From Pseudomonadota bacterium (GTDB taxonomy: Bacteria > Pseudomonadota > Alphaproteobacteria > UBA828): a DNA stretch of 37,543 bases. The translations under genes were made by a program, and so were the position numbers. Location of the stretch: NCBI GenBank assembly GCA_027624955.1, contig JAQBTG010000039.1, positions 1 to 37,543 of the forward strand, in the 5' to 3' direction. Below are positions 7,983-16,017 of this stretch, piece by piece; positions within the stretch are counted from its first letter, which is position 1, and each line of letters begins with the position of its first letter. The notes under the pieces are model-generated. The model searched no databases and was not told the origin of the DNA. It saw nothing but the letters and a program-made list of their open reading frames with translations.

Positions 7983-8354
7983 TCAGCGCTCCAGGATCGA
8001 GCTGTAGACCAGGGCGATGAGCAGTACCACAGAGCAAATTAGAGTGGTGATGGCGCCCATGAAAAGCGTATTGCCGACGGTGCCGAGGGGATGAAAGACC
8101 CGCTCCGCCTTGCGGCGCAGCCCCGGGCGCCGCTCGCGGCCGGCCACAAATGTCATGAAATATCTGTTAGTTAAAAGCGGAAGCGAGAGGCGGATATCCA
8201 CCGATTGACGGCGCCAGGTACGAGAATTCAGTGCTTCGCTGAGCGCCGCACGCTGCCCATCGCTGAAGCTGGCGCGTATCTCGCTTGGTAGATTCTCCAT
8301 TAAGCGCACCATACGGCGGTTCGGGGAAGCACGCTCGAACGTCACATCGGCCAT
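7983..8354 (-). CDS. Small conserved membrane protein of unknown function
   Basis: About 123 residues. The soluble part contains LPSEIRASFSDGQRAAL, a VDIRLSLPL strand and a RYFMTFVAGRERR segment; then a basic stretch and HPLGTVGN lead into one C-terminal transmembrane helix (GAITTLICSVVLLIALVY). The shape is a cytoplasmic domain tethered by a C-terminal helix. From memory, similar proteins occur in other alphaproteobacteria, but I can name no function. The ATG at 8354 is chosen because AGGA lies 7 bp upstream; ATGs at 8357 and 8384 are possible. It follows the kinase gene on the same strand and may share its transcript. Confidence 0.7.
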   Translation of the reverse strand: MADVTFERASPNRRMVRLMENLPSEIRASFSDGQRAALSEALNSRTWRRQSVDIRLSLPLLTNRYFMTFVAGRERRPGLRRKAERVFHPLGTVGNTLFMGAITTLICSVVLLIALVYSSILER

Positions 8355-8421
8355 CATTCCATCCTCGAATGGTGAAGCCGTCATGGTGACACAAGAATGT
8401 TACGGGACGGTTAATCTGGAT

Positions 8422-9465
8422 TTAGGGGTCGCGCGGCGTTTCGGCTGAATGCGGGAATGTGGCGCGGAAAACCGTTCCCGTGGGATCGCTTTTCAACAAT
8501 TCGAGCCGGCCGCCATGATTGCGCGTCAGTTCATAGGCAATGGCGAGCCCAAGCCCGGTGCCGCCGACCGAACCGGCAAACGCTTCGAACAGATGTTCGC
8601 GCGCCTGCGGCGCTAGGCCAGGGCCGGTATCGCCGACTTCGAGCACCGTGCAGGCATCGTCTCGCCAGCCGGTCACCCGCACCGTACCGCCGGGGCCCTG
8701 CGCAGCGACGGCCTCGACGGCGTTTTTCGTCAGGTTCATAAAAATGCGGTATAGCTGATCCCGGTCCGCCAACAAAGAGAGATCGCCCGGGACGTCGTTG
8801 CGCCATTGGATGGCGGCGGTCTGGGCGGTCGGCAGGACGAGCGCGACTTCGTCGACCAGTGGCGCCAGGAAAAATTCGCAGCGCTGGGCATCGGGCTCCT
8901 CGGCGCGGGCGAAGCTGAGGGTCTGGCCACATAAATTGATCGCGCGTTCGAGCGCGCCCAGCAGCGGCGCCGATATCTTGCGGGTTTGGGCATCTTCGGT
9001 GAGCGCCAGGCGGTCGCTCACCAATAGCGCCGTAGCCAGCATGTTGCGGAGATCATGATTGATCTTGCTCACCGCGGCGCCGACAGCGGCAAGGCGAGCC
9101 TTTTGCCGGAGCGCCGCGCGCACGCGCTGCTGCATGACGCGAAGCTCGCGCTGGGCAACGCCGAATTCATCGCGCCGGCGGCTTCGTGCCATGACCGTCG
9201 CGGCGTCCTCCGGCGCACGCCGGAACGAAACCAAGTTCTCACTCATCTGCCGCAACGGGCGGACCAACAGGAGATGCAAGGCGAAAAACACCAGCCCGGC
9301 GGTAATTGCCGCGAGCACCAGGGAGAGTTCGAGAATGCGGCGCGAATAATCGAGCATTTCAGCAACCAACGGTCCCTCGTCGAGAAGAATATCGACCGTG
9401 GTTCCGTCATGGTCCGCGGGCGCCGTGCCGATCACGCGAATCACTCGCTCACCGCCGCCCGCCAA
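8422..9465 (-). CDS. Sensor histidine kinase, N-terminally truncated
   Basis: The frame codes for one transmembrane helix (about 45-68), a HAMP-like linker, a phosphoacceptor helix with His137 (SKINHDLRNML), and a HATPase_c domain with N-box NLTKNAVEA, G1 box GDTGPGL and G2 box GGTGLGLA. From memory, relatives have a first transmembrane helix and an extracytoplasmic sensor domain, together more than 100 residues, before the IRVIG segment that here lies at residues 9-13. An in-frame TGA lies about 18 codons before the TTG start, and only 84 bp separate it from the next gene. The kinase core looks intact, but the sensor half is missing. No response regulator is adjacent. It may be a decaying gene or a constitutive kinase. 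Confidence 0.8.
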   Translation of the reverse strand: MAGGGERVIRVIGTAPADHDGTTVDILLDEGPLVAEMLDYSRRILELSLVLAAITAGLVFFALHLLLVRPLRQMSENLVSFRRAPEDAATVMARSRRRDEFGVAQRELRVMQQRVRAALRQKARLAAVGAAVSKINHDLRNMLATALLVSDRLALTEDAQTRKISAPLLGALERAINLCGQTLSFARAEEPDAQRCEFFLAPLVDEVALVLPTAQTAAIQWRNDVPGDLSLLADRDQLYRIFMNLTKNAVEAVAAQGPGGTVRVTGWRDDACTVLEVGDTGPGLAPQAREHLFEAFAGSVGGTGLGLAIAYELTRNHGGRLELLKSDPTGTVFRATFPHSAETPRDP

Positions 9466-9549
9466 GGCGCCGAAGGCGTGACGGAGTTTTGACCAACCGG
9501 AATTTATCCACTTGCTTCACAAGAGCCCACTATAGGCGCGGCGGCGGTA

Positions 9550-10923
9550 TTATCCCAGGCGCTGAAGGAATCTCACAATGCGTTTCGTGCGCGGGCTGAA
9601 CAGCTTGGGCGCATAATAGCTTCCGGCGGCGCGGGTACCGACTTCGCCCAGCGTGGGGTAGGGCGCGATTGTCTGCGCCAGGGCCGACACCTTGAGCCGG
9701 CGCGCGACCGCCAAGGACCAGATATGGATCAACTCACCCGCTTCGGCGCCAACGATGGACGCGCCGAGGATGCGCCCGCCCGGCGACACCACCAGTTTGA
9801 TTAAGCCCTCGGTGCGGCCGCTGGTGATCGCCCGGTCATTGTCCGCGAAGGAATGGCGCAGGATTTGAAACTTTATCCCGCCGCGCCGCGCCGCGTCTTC
9901 GCTCAGGCCGACATGGGCCAGTTCGGGGTCGCTATAGGTCACCCACGGCACGGCCCGGTATTTCACCTTCGCCGGCAAGCGGAACAGGACGTTGCGCAAC
10001 ACGATGCCGGCCTGATAGGCGGCCATATGGGTGAAGCGGTAAGGCCCGGCGACATCGCCGACCGCGAAGATGCGCCGGTTTGTGGTGCGTAGTCGCGCGT
10101 CGAGCTGGAGGGCGCCGTCCTGGGTCGTCACGCCGGCAGCTTCAAGGCCGAGGTCTGCGATATTGGCCCGGCGCCCGGCGGCAACAAGCAGATGCGAGCC
10201 GGTAATCTCGATCGCGCCCTCAGCGCCGGTACAGGTGAGGCGGATGTCGGCGCCGTCGGGCGCCACGCGCGTGGCTTGGTGGTGCTCGTAAAGGGCGACG
10301 CCTTCGGCTGCGAGTTTGGCGCGGATCACGGCGACCAATTCGCCATCGTCGCGCGGCATTATATTGCCTGAATCAATCAGCGAGACCGCGGCGCCAAGGC
10401 GGCGAAACCCCTGCGCCATCTCGACTCCCATCGGCCCGCCGCCGAGCACCAGCAAATGGTGTGGCTCCGGGCAAGCGGTGAACAGGGTTTCGTTGGTCAG
10501 CGCTGGAACATCGTCGATTCCCGGCAGCGGCGGAATATACGGCCGGGAACCGGTGGCGAGGACATAGCGCCGAGCGCGGATATCGAAGTTGCCGGCGGCA
10601 AGGCTGCGCGGACCGGTAAAGCGCGCATCCTCTGCAATGACGCGCACGCCGAACCCTTCGAACCGTTCGCGCGAATCATGCGGCGCGATCTGCTGAATGC
10701 TGCGCCGGACATGGTCAAACGCCTCGGCAAAGCTCGCCTTCCCGGCTGCCGCAGATAGCAACGCCTTGGACGGCACGCATCCGCTATAGAGGCATTCGCC
10801 ACCCATTTGGCCACGCTCGACAAGCACGACCGACGCCCCCATTTGACTGGCGCCGGCGGCCAGTGTGAGACCGCCCGACCCGGCGCCGATCACACAGAGA
10901 TCGCAGTAAAGGGTCTCAACCAC
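9550..10923 (-). CDS. FAD/NAD(P)-dependent disulfide oxidoreductase (mercuric reductase/lipoamide dehydrogenase-like)
   Basis: The 457-residue protein has an FAD-binding Rossmann motif GAGSGG (about 13-18), the redox-active disulfide Cys44-x4-Cys49 (GGECLYSGCVPSK), a second nucleotide-binding motif GGGPMGVE, and the dimerisation domain. At the C-terminus the HxHPTxxE motif of lipoamide dehydrogenase is replaced by APYPTLGE, closer to the Tyr-containing MerA version. The C-terminal cysteine pair and N-terminal metal-binding domain of true mercuric reductases are absent, so mercury reduction is unlikely. The GTG start follows GGAGAGGCGG. It lies 37 bp downstream of a TVP38-like gene, a pairing I recall from other bacteria. 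The substrate is unknown. Confidence 0.85.
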   Translation of the reverse strand: MVETLYCDLCVIGAGSGGLTLAAGASQMGASVVLVERGQMGGECLYSGCVPSKALLSAAAGKASFAEAFDHVRRSIQQIAPHDSRERFEGFGVRVIAEDARFTGPRSLAAGNFDIRARRYVLATGSRPYIPPLPGIDDVPALTNETLFTACPEPHHLLVLGGGPMGVEMAQGFRRLGAAVSLIDSGNIMPRDDGELVAVIRAKLAAEGVALYEHHQATRVAPDGADIRLTCTGAEGAIEITGSHLLVAAGRRANIADLGLEAAGVTTQDGALQLDARLRTTNRRIFAVGDVAGPYRFTHMAAYQAGIVLRNVLFRLPAKVKYRAVPWVTYSDPELAHVGLSEDAARRGGIKFQILRHSFADNDRAITSGRTEGLIKLVVSPGGRILGASIVGAEAGELIHIWSLAVARRLKVSALAQTIAPYPTLGEVGTRAAGSYYAPKLFSPRTKRIVRFLQRLG

Positions 10924-10960
10924 CCGCCTCTCCTTTTGCCCGCACAGATGCCGGCCGGTA

Positions 10961-11773
10961 TCAGGCCGCGCGTTTGCGCCAGAGTTTATATGCGACCGGA
11001 ATCATAGAGAGAAGGGCGAGCGCGGCAAGGCCGGCAATGATTTCCGGACTGATTACGCTGTCCAGCGAAAAGCTCTCGCCGCTGTCGAAAATCTTGCCAA
11101 GGCCGGCGCCGACGACAGAGAATATCAACGTGCCGGGAATAATTCCGAGCAATGTTCCCACCAGATAGACACGCGGGCGCACGCCGAGGAAAGCCGGCAA
11201 CAAATTCACCACGAAGAACGGGAAGATCGGCACCAGGCGCAAGAACAGCAGGTAGCTGAGGGCGTTTTCCTGAAACCCCGCCTCCATTCGCTGGAATACG
11301 CCCGATTTTACGCTGCGCCGCGCGCGCGCGCGCAACGGGTCTCCGAGCGCGGTCTTGGCGATTGTGAACAGCAGAAAAGCACCCGTCGTCGCGGCCAGGA
11401 CGGAAAGTACGGTTCCCAATATGGGGCCGAATAAAAAGCCGCCTATCAAGGTGAGGAGCGAACCCCAGGGGAGCGATAGCGTAGTGGTGCCGGAATAGAT
11501 GACGACATAGACCAAAGCCGCCAGAAACCAGGAGCGAGCAACAAAATCCACGAGCTCGGCGCGATTCTGGCGCAGCCATTCGAAGCTGAAATGGTGATGC
11601 AGGCCGAACGCGAAGAACAGGCCAATGGCGATCGCAAGAATCAACAACGGCGCCAGCCGGCGCAACGAGAGGCCGGCGCGACCGTCACCGTTTTCTGGTG
11701 CCACAGGTTTTTCCGGCCCAAAGGGAGGCGCCGCTGTATCCTCCGCTATTGTTGAGTGCGGCGGCAAAGGCAT
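10961..11773 (-). CDS. TVP38/TMEM64 (DedA-like) family membrane protein
   Basis: The protein of about 270 residues starts with a proline-rich cytoplasmic tail, then has about five or six membrane segments. The family signature region is clear: GGFLFGPILGTVLSV with re-entrant-loop-like glycines, followed by FLRLVPIFPFFVVNLLPAF. Members of this superfamily have been linked to lipid scrambling or transport. The ATG at 11773 is the chosen start; an in-frame TTG at 11797 would add eight residues, and neither has a good ribosome-binding site. The flavoprotein gene follows on the same strand. Confidence 0.85.
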   Translation of the reverse strand: MPLPPHSTIAEDTAAPPFGPEKPVAPENGDGRAGLSLRRLAPLLILAIAIGLFFAFGLHHHFSFEWLRQNRAELVDFVARSWFLAALVYVVIYSGTTTLSLPWGSLLTLIGGFLFGPILGTVLSVLAATTGAFLLFTIAKTALGDPLRARARRSVKSGVFQRMEAGFQENALSYLLFLRLVPIFPFFVVNLLPAFLGVRPRVYLVGTLLGIIPGTLIFSVVGAGLGKIFDSGESFSLDSVISPEIIAGLAALALLSMIPVAYKLWRKRAA

Positions 11774-12001
11774 GGTTGGTTTCACTATCACGTTCAATCG
11801 GACCAGTTACGACAGGGATACTTAAAAGGACACTTAATAAGACGGTTCGCCGCTTGAACATATGCGACCCGGGGCGTCTTGCCAGGAGTTCTCACCTGAA
11901 TGTTAACAATCCGGCGCGAATGTGATTGCTGCAGCAATGGCTGGGACTTGGACAGACCAGTGGCAAAAACAGGAAAAATTTGATGCTCAGCGGCGCCAGC
12001 A

Positions 12002-12030
12002 TTGACTTTATCCTGCCATATCCGTATTAA
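12002..12030 (+). promoter_or_regulatory. Strong sigma70 promoter of the rpmH operon
   Basis: TTGACT and TATTAA are separated by 17 bp, about 80 bp upstream of rpmH. The leader holds a hairpin CACCGG/CCGGTG (12063-12083) just before the GGAG ribosome-binding site. This is the best promoter match in the window and fits a highly expressed ribosomal protein gene. The rest of the gap from 11774 shows no gene. Confidence 0.7.
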
Positions 12031-12108
12031 GCGGGCTCTTCCAGAGCAGGCACATCCATTCACACCGGAGCTTTGTCCCGGTGCTGGAGATTTGTCGGAG
12101 ATAAGACA

Positions 12109-12243
12109 TTGAAGCGAACTTTTCAGCCCAGCAATATCGTGCGCAAACGTCGGCACGGATTTCGCGCCCGAATGAAAACCGTCGGCGGCCGCCGCATTCT
12201 TGCGCGGCGCCGCGCCAAAGGGCGCGAACGCCTCACGGTATAG
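12109..12243 (+). CDS. rpmH: Ribosomal protein bL34
   Basis: The 44-residue, highly basic protein has the bL34 pattern: [18 protein letters not shown] at the N-terminus, then RMKTVGGR and LARRRAKGR. The start is TTG at 12109 with GGAG (12097-12100) 8 bp upstream. It is the first gene of the rpmH-rnpA-yidD-yidC cluster and sits behind a near-consensus promoter. It is a structural component of the large ribosomal subunit. Confidence 0.97.
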   Translation: MKRTFQPSNIVRKRRHGFRARMKTVGGRRILARRRAKGRERLTV

Positions 12244-12247
12244 GCCG

Positions 12248-12679
12248 ATGGTTCCCAGGATCGTCCGCCTGACGCGGCGGTCCGAGTTTCTCCATGCCGC
12301 GGCCGCGGGCCGCAAATCGGCTATGCCAGGACTGGTTCTGCAAGCCGTTTACCCGGCCGACCGGCCACTTCTGGGAGGAAAATCGGGGGATCAAGGCGCA
12401 CCCATCCGGGTCGGCTTTACCGCGAGCCGACGCGTTGGTGGCGCGGTCGTCCGAAACCGCGCCAAGCGCCGATTGCGCGCAGCAGTGGCTCGTGTTATGC
12501 CGATGCACGCCAAAGCCGGGCAAGATTATGTGGTTATTGCGCGCGCGGCGACGGTACATCGCGGGTTCGAAGAATTACTGCAGGATTTGCAGACGGCGTT
12601 AATACGGGTCGACAAAAAAAAGGCAGCGTTCGCGACGTCGAACACTGCAATACCGACAAATTCCGGGCTCGCGCCGTAA
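12248..12679 (+). CDS. rnpA: Ribonuclease P protein component
   Basis: The 143-residue basic protein assists the RNase P RNA in cutting tRNA 5' leaders. It begins [14 protein letters not shown] and contains the family's conserved strand-helix [22 protein letters not shown], including the RNR motif that contacts the catalytic RNA. The ATG at 12248 lies 4 bp after the rpmH stop, so the two are translated in tandem, the usual arrangement. The C-terminus (about 125-143) is a low-complexity extension. Confidence 0.95.
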   Translation: MVPRIVRLTRRSEFLHAAAAGRKSAMPGLVLQAVYPADRPLLGGKSGDQGAPIRVGFTASRRVGGAVVRNRAKRRLRAAVARVMPMHAKAGQDYVVIARAATVHRGFEELLQDLQTALIRVDKKKAAFATSNTAIPTNSGLAP

Positions 12680-12713
12680 AAGACTTAGGAATTTTGGGCA
12701 TCACGAATTGATC

Positions 12714-12980
12714 ATGAATCCTGTCAGTTTCATATTCTGGCTGCTTATTCGGGGTTACCAGCTGGTGATCTCGCCGTGGTTGCCGCCGTCCTGCCGCTAC
12801 GAGCCGAGCTGTTCGCATTATGCGCTTGAGGCGGTGAAGCGGCACGGCCCACTGTTGGGACCTGGCCTGGCTTTGTGGCGCATCGTGCGCTGCAACCCGT
12901 TTGGCGGCCATGGCTATGACCCGGTGCCCGAAACATTGTTTGCCCGCCGCGCGCCACGGTGCCGCGGCACGCGGCACTAA
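12714..12980 (+). CDS. yidD: Membrane protein insertion efficiency factor YidD
   Basis: The 88-residue protein has an N-terminal amphipathic helix ([18 protein letters not shown]) and the cysteine-containing family core with [16 protein letters not shown] and [13 protein letters not shown]. YidD associates with the inner membrane and aids YidC-dependent insertion. It lies between rnpA and yidC, its standard place. The ATG at 12714 is preceded by an in-frame TTG at 12708; no clear ribosome-binding site is seen for either. Confidence 0.93.
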   Translation: MNPVSFIFWLLIRGYQLVISPWLPPSCRYEPSCSHYALEAVKRHGPLLGPGLALWRIVRCNPFGGHGYDPVPETLFARRAPRCRGTRH

Positions 12981-13005
12981 TCCGAACGGCACCAAGACCT
13001 AAATC

Positions 13006-15345
13006 ATGTTCGGCGAAAGCAAACTAAATCTCGTTCTCGTTGTTGGCGCCGTCTTGGTGATTCTTGTCGGCTGGCAATTTTTGATGCCGGTATTCTTTCC
13101 GACCCCGCCAGCGCCACCGCCGCGCGAAGTGACGGCGGAGCAACAGAGAACCGGGGTGGATGCCACCGGCCAACAGCTGCCGACTGCAAGCGCCGCCGGC
13201 GAAGACAGCGCAGCGATGCCTGTGTTGGAGCGTCAAGCGGCAATCCGCGCGAGCGACCGCATCCTGATTGACGGCACCCGCGTCAGAGGCTCGATCCTCC
13301 TTAAAGGCGCGCGTTTCGACGATGTGGTGCTCAGGGATTACCGCCAACACCGTGAAGCGGACAGCCCGAATATTTTCGTCTTTTCGCCGCGCAACGCTGA
13401 TCACCCCTATTTCGCCGAGCTGGGTTGGATTCAGGACAGCGGTACCGGCCTCACGCTGCCGGATTCCGATACCGTATGGCAGGCCGATCGCGGCACTCTG
13501 AATAGCGGCTCGAGCGTGACCCTCAGTTGGGACAATGGCGAAGGTCTGCTGTTCACCCGGAAAATTACGCTAGATGAGGATTTTCTCTTCACCACAGTGC
13601 AGTCGGTGACGAACAGCAGCGAAGCGACCGTCCGTCTTTACCCCTACGGGTTTATTGCGCATTACGATACGCCGGCGTCCGGCCTGACTGGCATGTTCGC
13701 AGTCAATTCCGAAGAATTCGTCCCCTGGGGCATGTTTGCCCATGGCGGCGTCGGCGTTCTCCAGGGCGCCAAGCAGGAATTTTCATACGAAGACATGCAG
13801 GATAGCGGGAAAACCGAAATCCAGAGCGATGATGGCTGGGTCGGCATTACCGGCAAATATTGGCTGAGCGCCCTGATCCCCGACCCGAAGCAAGCGATTA
13901 CCGCCGATTTCGCGCATTCGTCACCCAATCAACGCGACCTCTATCAGGTCGATTACCGTTGGCAAAACCCGGTGGTGATCCAGCCCAGGGAGACCCAAAA
14001 GGTATCGAACCATCTCTTTGTCGGCGCCAAGGAATTCAACCTCCTCGACTCCTATGAAGGATCACTCGGCGTGCGCGACCTCGACAGCGCAGTCGATTTT
14101 GGCCTGGTCTGGTTTCTCGCCCGGCCACTCTTCTACCCGATCGATTTTTTCTACCGCAATATCGGCAATTTTGGCGTCGCCATTCTGCTGCTCACCATCT
14201 GCGTGCGCATTGTGCTCTATCCGCTGGCCAACAAGGCCTATTCGTCGATGAGCAAGATGCGGAAATTGCAGCCCGATACGATCATGCTGCGCGAGCGCTA
14301 CAAAGACGACAAAGCCAAGATGAATATGGAGATGATGGCGCTCTACCGGCGCGAGAAGGCCAATCCGATGGCCGGCTGTTTGCCCATGCTGGTACAGATC
14401 CCGGTATTTTTTGCCCTCTACAGCGTTCTCTTCGCCACCATCGAAATGCGCCATGCGCCGTTCTTCGGCTGGATTCAGGACCTCTCGGCACCCGACCCGA
14501 TGACGTTCATCACAGGGTTCGGATTGGTCGATTGGCCAGCACCGGAATTCCTCATGATCGGTATTTGGCCGATCTTGTTCGCCGCTACGATGCTGTTGCA
14601 AATGAAGCTCAACCCGCAGCCGGTCGAGCCCTTGCAGCAGAAAATCATGATGTTCCTGCCGCTCCTGTTCCTCTTTATGTTTGCCCGATTCCCGGCCGGG
14701 TTGGTGGTTTATTGGACGTGGAATAATGTGCTCTCGATCGCCCAGCAATGGCTGATCATGCAGCGCATGGGCATTACCCGAGCCTCGCTCCAAGCAGATG
14801 CGGCCCGCATCAAGAAGATCAAAGAGCAGGCCGCCGCCGGCACCCTGCCGATGCCGAGCCGCTCGCGCCCGTCAACCGGCCGCAAGAAGAAGCGCCCCAC
14901 CGGCGAGCGCAGCGAACGAACTAATCGCAGCGAACGGAGCGAACGGAGCAGCACGGCGGCGCCGCGCGGGCGCAGCGCCGAGCCGGCCAAGCGCAAGAAG
15001 AGCTACCGCGAACAGGCGGAAGAGCTGCGACGCGAGAAAATTCGCCAAAGGAAACGCAAAATTCAGGCCGCAGAGGCGAAAAAGCGCGCCAAGAAGCGCG
15101 GCGACACGAACGAAAAAAGCACCGCCGCCAGCGACACCGCGACCGACAAAGAAAATAAATTGTCGCGCCGCGAGCGGCGCGCTGCCAAGGCGGATACTCA
15201 AGGCAGCGATGTTAAGGCGACGAGCGGCACGCGCAACAAAACCAGCGGCACACGCCAGGAAAAGAGTGAGAGTGACACATGGCAAGAGGACAAGAAGCCT
15301 CCGTCACGCCGGGCCAAGGGCAAGAAACCGGCGCCACGTCGCTAG
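13006..15345 (+). CDS. yidC: Membrane protein insertase YidC with long basic C-terminal tail
   Basis: The 779-residue protein inserts and folds inner-membrane proteins. It has an N-terminal transmembrane helix (about 8-31), a periplasmic P1 beta domain (to about 360) and the Oxa1-type five-helix core (about 375-587) with the conserved membrane-embedded arginine Arg401 (ICVRIVLYPL). Gram-negative YidC is usually about 550-600 residues. Here about 190 more follow (590-779), rich in Lys, Arg, Glu and Ser, with small repeats such as SERSERS and TSGTR; such tails in Oxa1-type proteins bind ribosomes. The last 67 bp overlap engB. It is in the rpmH-rnpA-yidD-yidC-engB cluster. Confidence 0.95.
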   Translation: MFGESKLNLVLVVGAVLVILVGWQFLMPVFFPTPPAPPPREVTAEQQRTGVDATGQQLPTASAAGEDSAAMPVLERQAAIRASDRILIDGTRVRGSILLKGARFDDVVLRDYRQHREADSPNIFVFSPRNADHPYFAELGWIQDSGTGLTLPDSDTVWQADRGTLNSGSSVTLSWDNGEGLLFTRKITLDEDFLFTTVQSVTNSSEATVRLYPYGFIAHYDTPASGLTGMFAVNSEEFVPWGMFAHGGVGVLQGAKQEFSYEDMQDSGKTEIQSDDGWVGITGKYWLSALIPDPKQAITADFAHSSPNQRDLYQVDYRWQNPVVIQPRETQKVSNHLFVGAKEFNLLDSYEGSLGVRDLDSAVDFGLVWFLARPLFYPIDFFYRNIGNFGVAILLLTICVRIVLYPLANKAYSSMSKMRKLQPDTIMLRERYKDDKAKMNMEMMALYRREKANPMAGCLPMLVQIPVFFALYSVLFATIEMRHAPFFGWIQDLSAPDPMTFITGFGLVDWPAPEFLMIGIWPILFAATMLLQMKLNPQPVEPLQQKIMMFLPLLFLFMFARFPAGLVVYWTWNNVLSIAQQWLIMQRMGITRASLQADAARIKKIKEQAAAGTLPMPSRSRPSTGRKKKRPTGERSERTNRSERSERSSTAAPRGRSAEPAKRKKSYREQAEELRREKIRQRKRKIQAAEAKKRAKKRGDTNEKSTAASDTATDKENKLSRRERRAAKADTQGSDVKATSGTRNKTSGTRQEKSESDTWQEDKKPPSRRAKGKKPAPRR

Positions 15346-15965
15346 AGGCGGGGCGGATACTGTTTGCGCAGCCGTGCATCTTTATCACCGGCGCCGTCGC
15401 GATGGCTGGATTGCCGGTCACAGCGTTGCCCGAAATTGCCTTCGCCGGCCGCTCCAACGTCGGCAAATCGAGCGTCATCAACGCGCTGACCGGCCAAACC
15501 GCGCTGGCGCGGACATCCAACACGCCGGGCCGGACGCAGCAGGTCAATTTTTTCGAATTGGGGCGACAGCTGATGCTCGTCGATCTTCCCGGCTATGGCT
15601 ATGCCAAGGCGCCTAAGGGCGTGGTCAAGGCATGGACCGGCCTGGCCGAGCAATATCTCAAAGGACGGACGGGCTTGCGCCGCGCTTGTCTGCTCATCGA
15701 TGCGCGGCGCGGCTTTATGGCGAGCGACGAGGCGGTCATGAAGGCATTGGACGATGCGGCGGTATCGTTTCTAGTGATCCTAACTAAAGCCGATAAACTG
15801 AAACCGGCGGCGATGGAACGCCTGATGGGCGACTGCGAAACGGTCCTGAAGACTCATGTCGCTGCCTATCCCCTGGCTCTGCCAACAAGCGCCCGCAGCG
15901 GCACCGGTATCGCCGAATTGCGCGCCCATCTAGGCACATTGGCGAGCCCGGCAGCCATTCATTAA
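15279..15965 (+). CDS. engB: Ribosome biogenesis GTPase YihA/EngB/YsxC
   Basis: The 228-residue GTPase acts in late assembly of the large ribosomal subunit. G1 is GRSNVGKSS (57-65), G3 DLPG (102-105), G4 TKAD (169-172) and G5 SAR (204-206). The N-terminal 25 residues are unusually Gly/Gln/Thr-rich and are coded by DNA that overlaps the end of yidC in another frame. The ATG at 15279 follows GTGAGAG; a shorter form cannot be excluded, but no good internal start appears before the conserved core. Confidence 0.95.
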   Translation: MARGQEASVTPGQGQETGATSLEAGRILFAQPCIFITGAVAMAGLPVTALPEIAFAGRSNVGKSSVINALTGQTALARTSNTPGRTQQVNFFELGRQLMLVDLPGYGYAKAPKGVVKAWTGLAEQYLKGRTGLRRACLLIDARRGFMASDEAVMKALDDAAVSFLVILTKADKLKPAAMERLMGDCETVLKTHVAAYPLALPTSARSGTGIAELRAHLGTLASPAAIH

Positions 15966-16017
15966 GGTCCAGCCCCAGGCGGCATTACACGCATTTCAGG
16001 CATTGAGGCCCCGTACC

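Noticed and set aside
9500-9515. DnaA-box-like TTTATCCACT and a possible replication origin near rpmH
   Set aside because: A single near-match with no cluster, no dnaA and no AT-rich unwinding region; rpmH linkage alone does not mark the origin in alphaproteobacteria.
9550-10923. Mercuric reductase
   Set aside because: The C-terminal cysteine pair and the N-terminal metal-binding domain are missing and no mer genes are nearby.
11794-12315. Minus-strand frame of 173 codons across rpmH
   Set aside because: It is antisense to rpmH and rnpA and to the promoter region; its composition is not protein-like.
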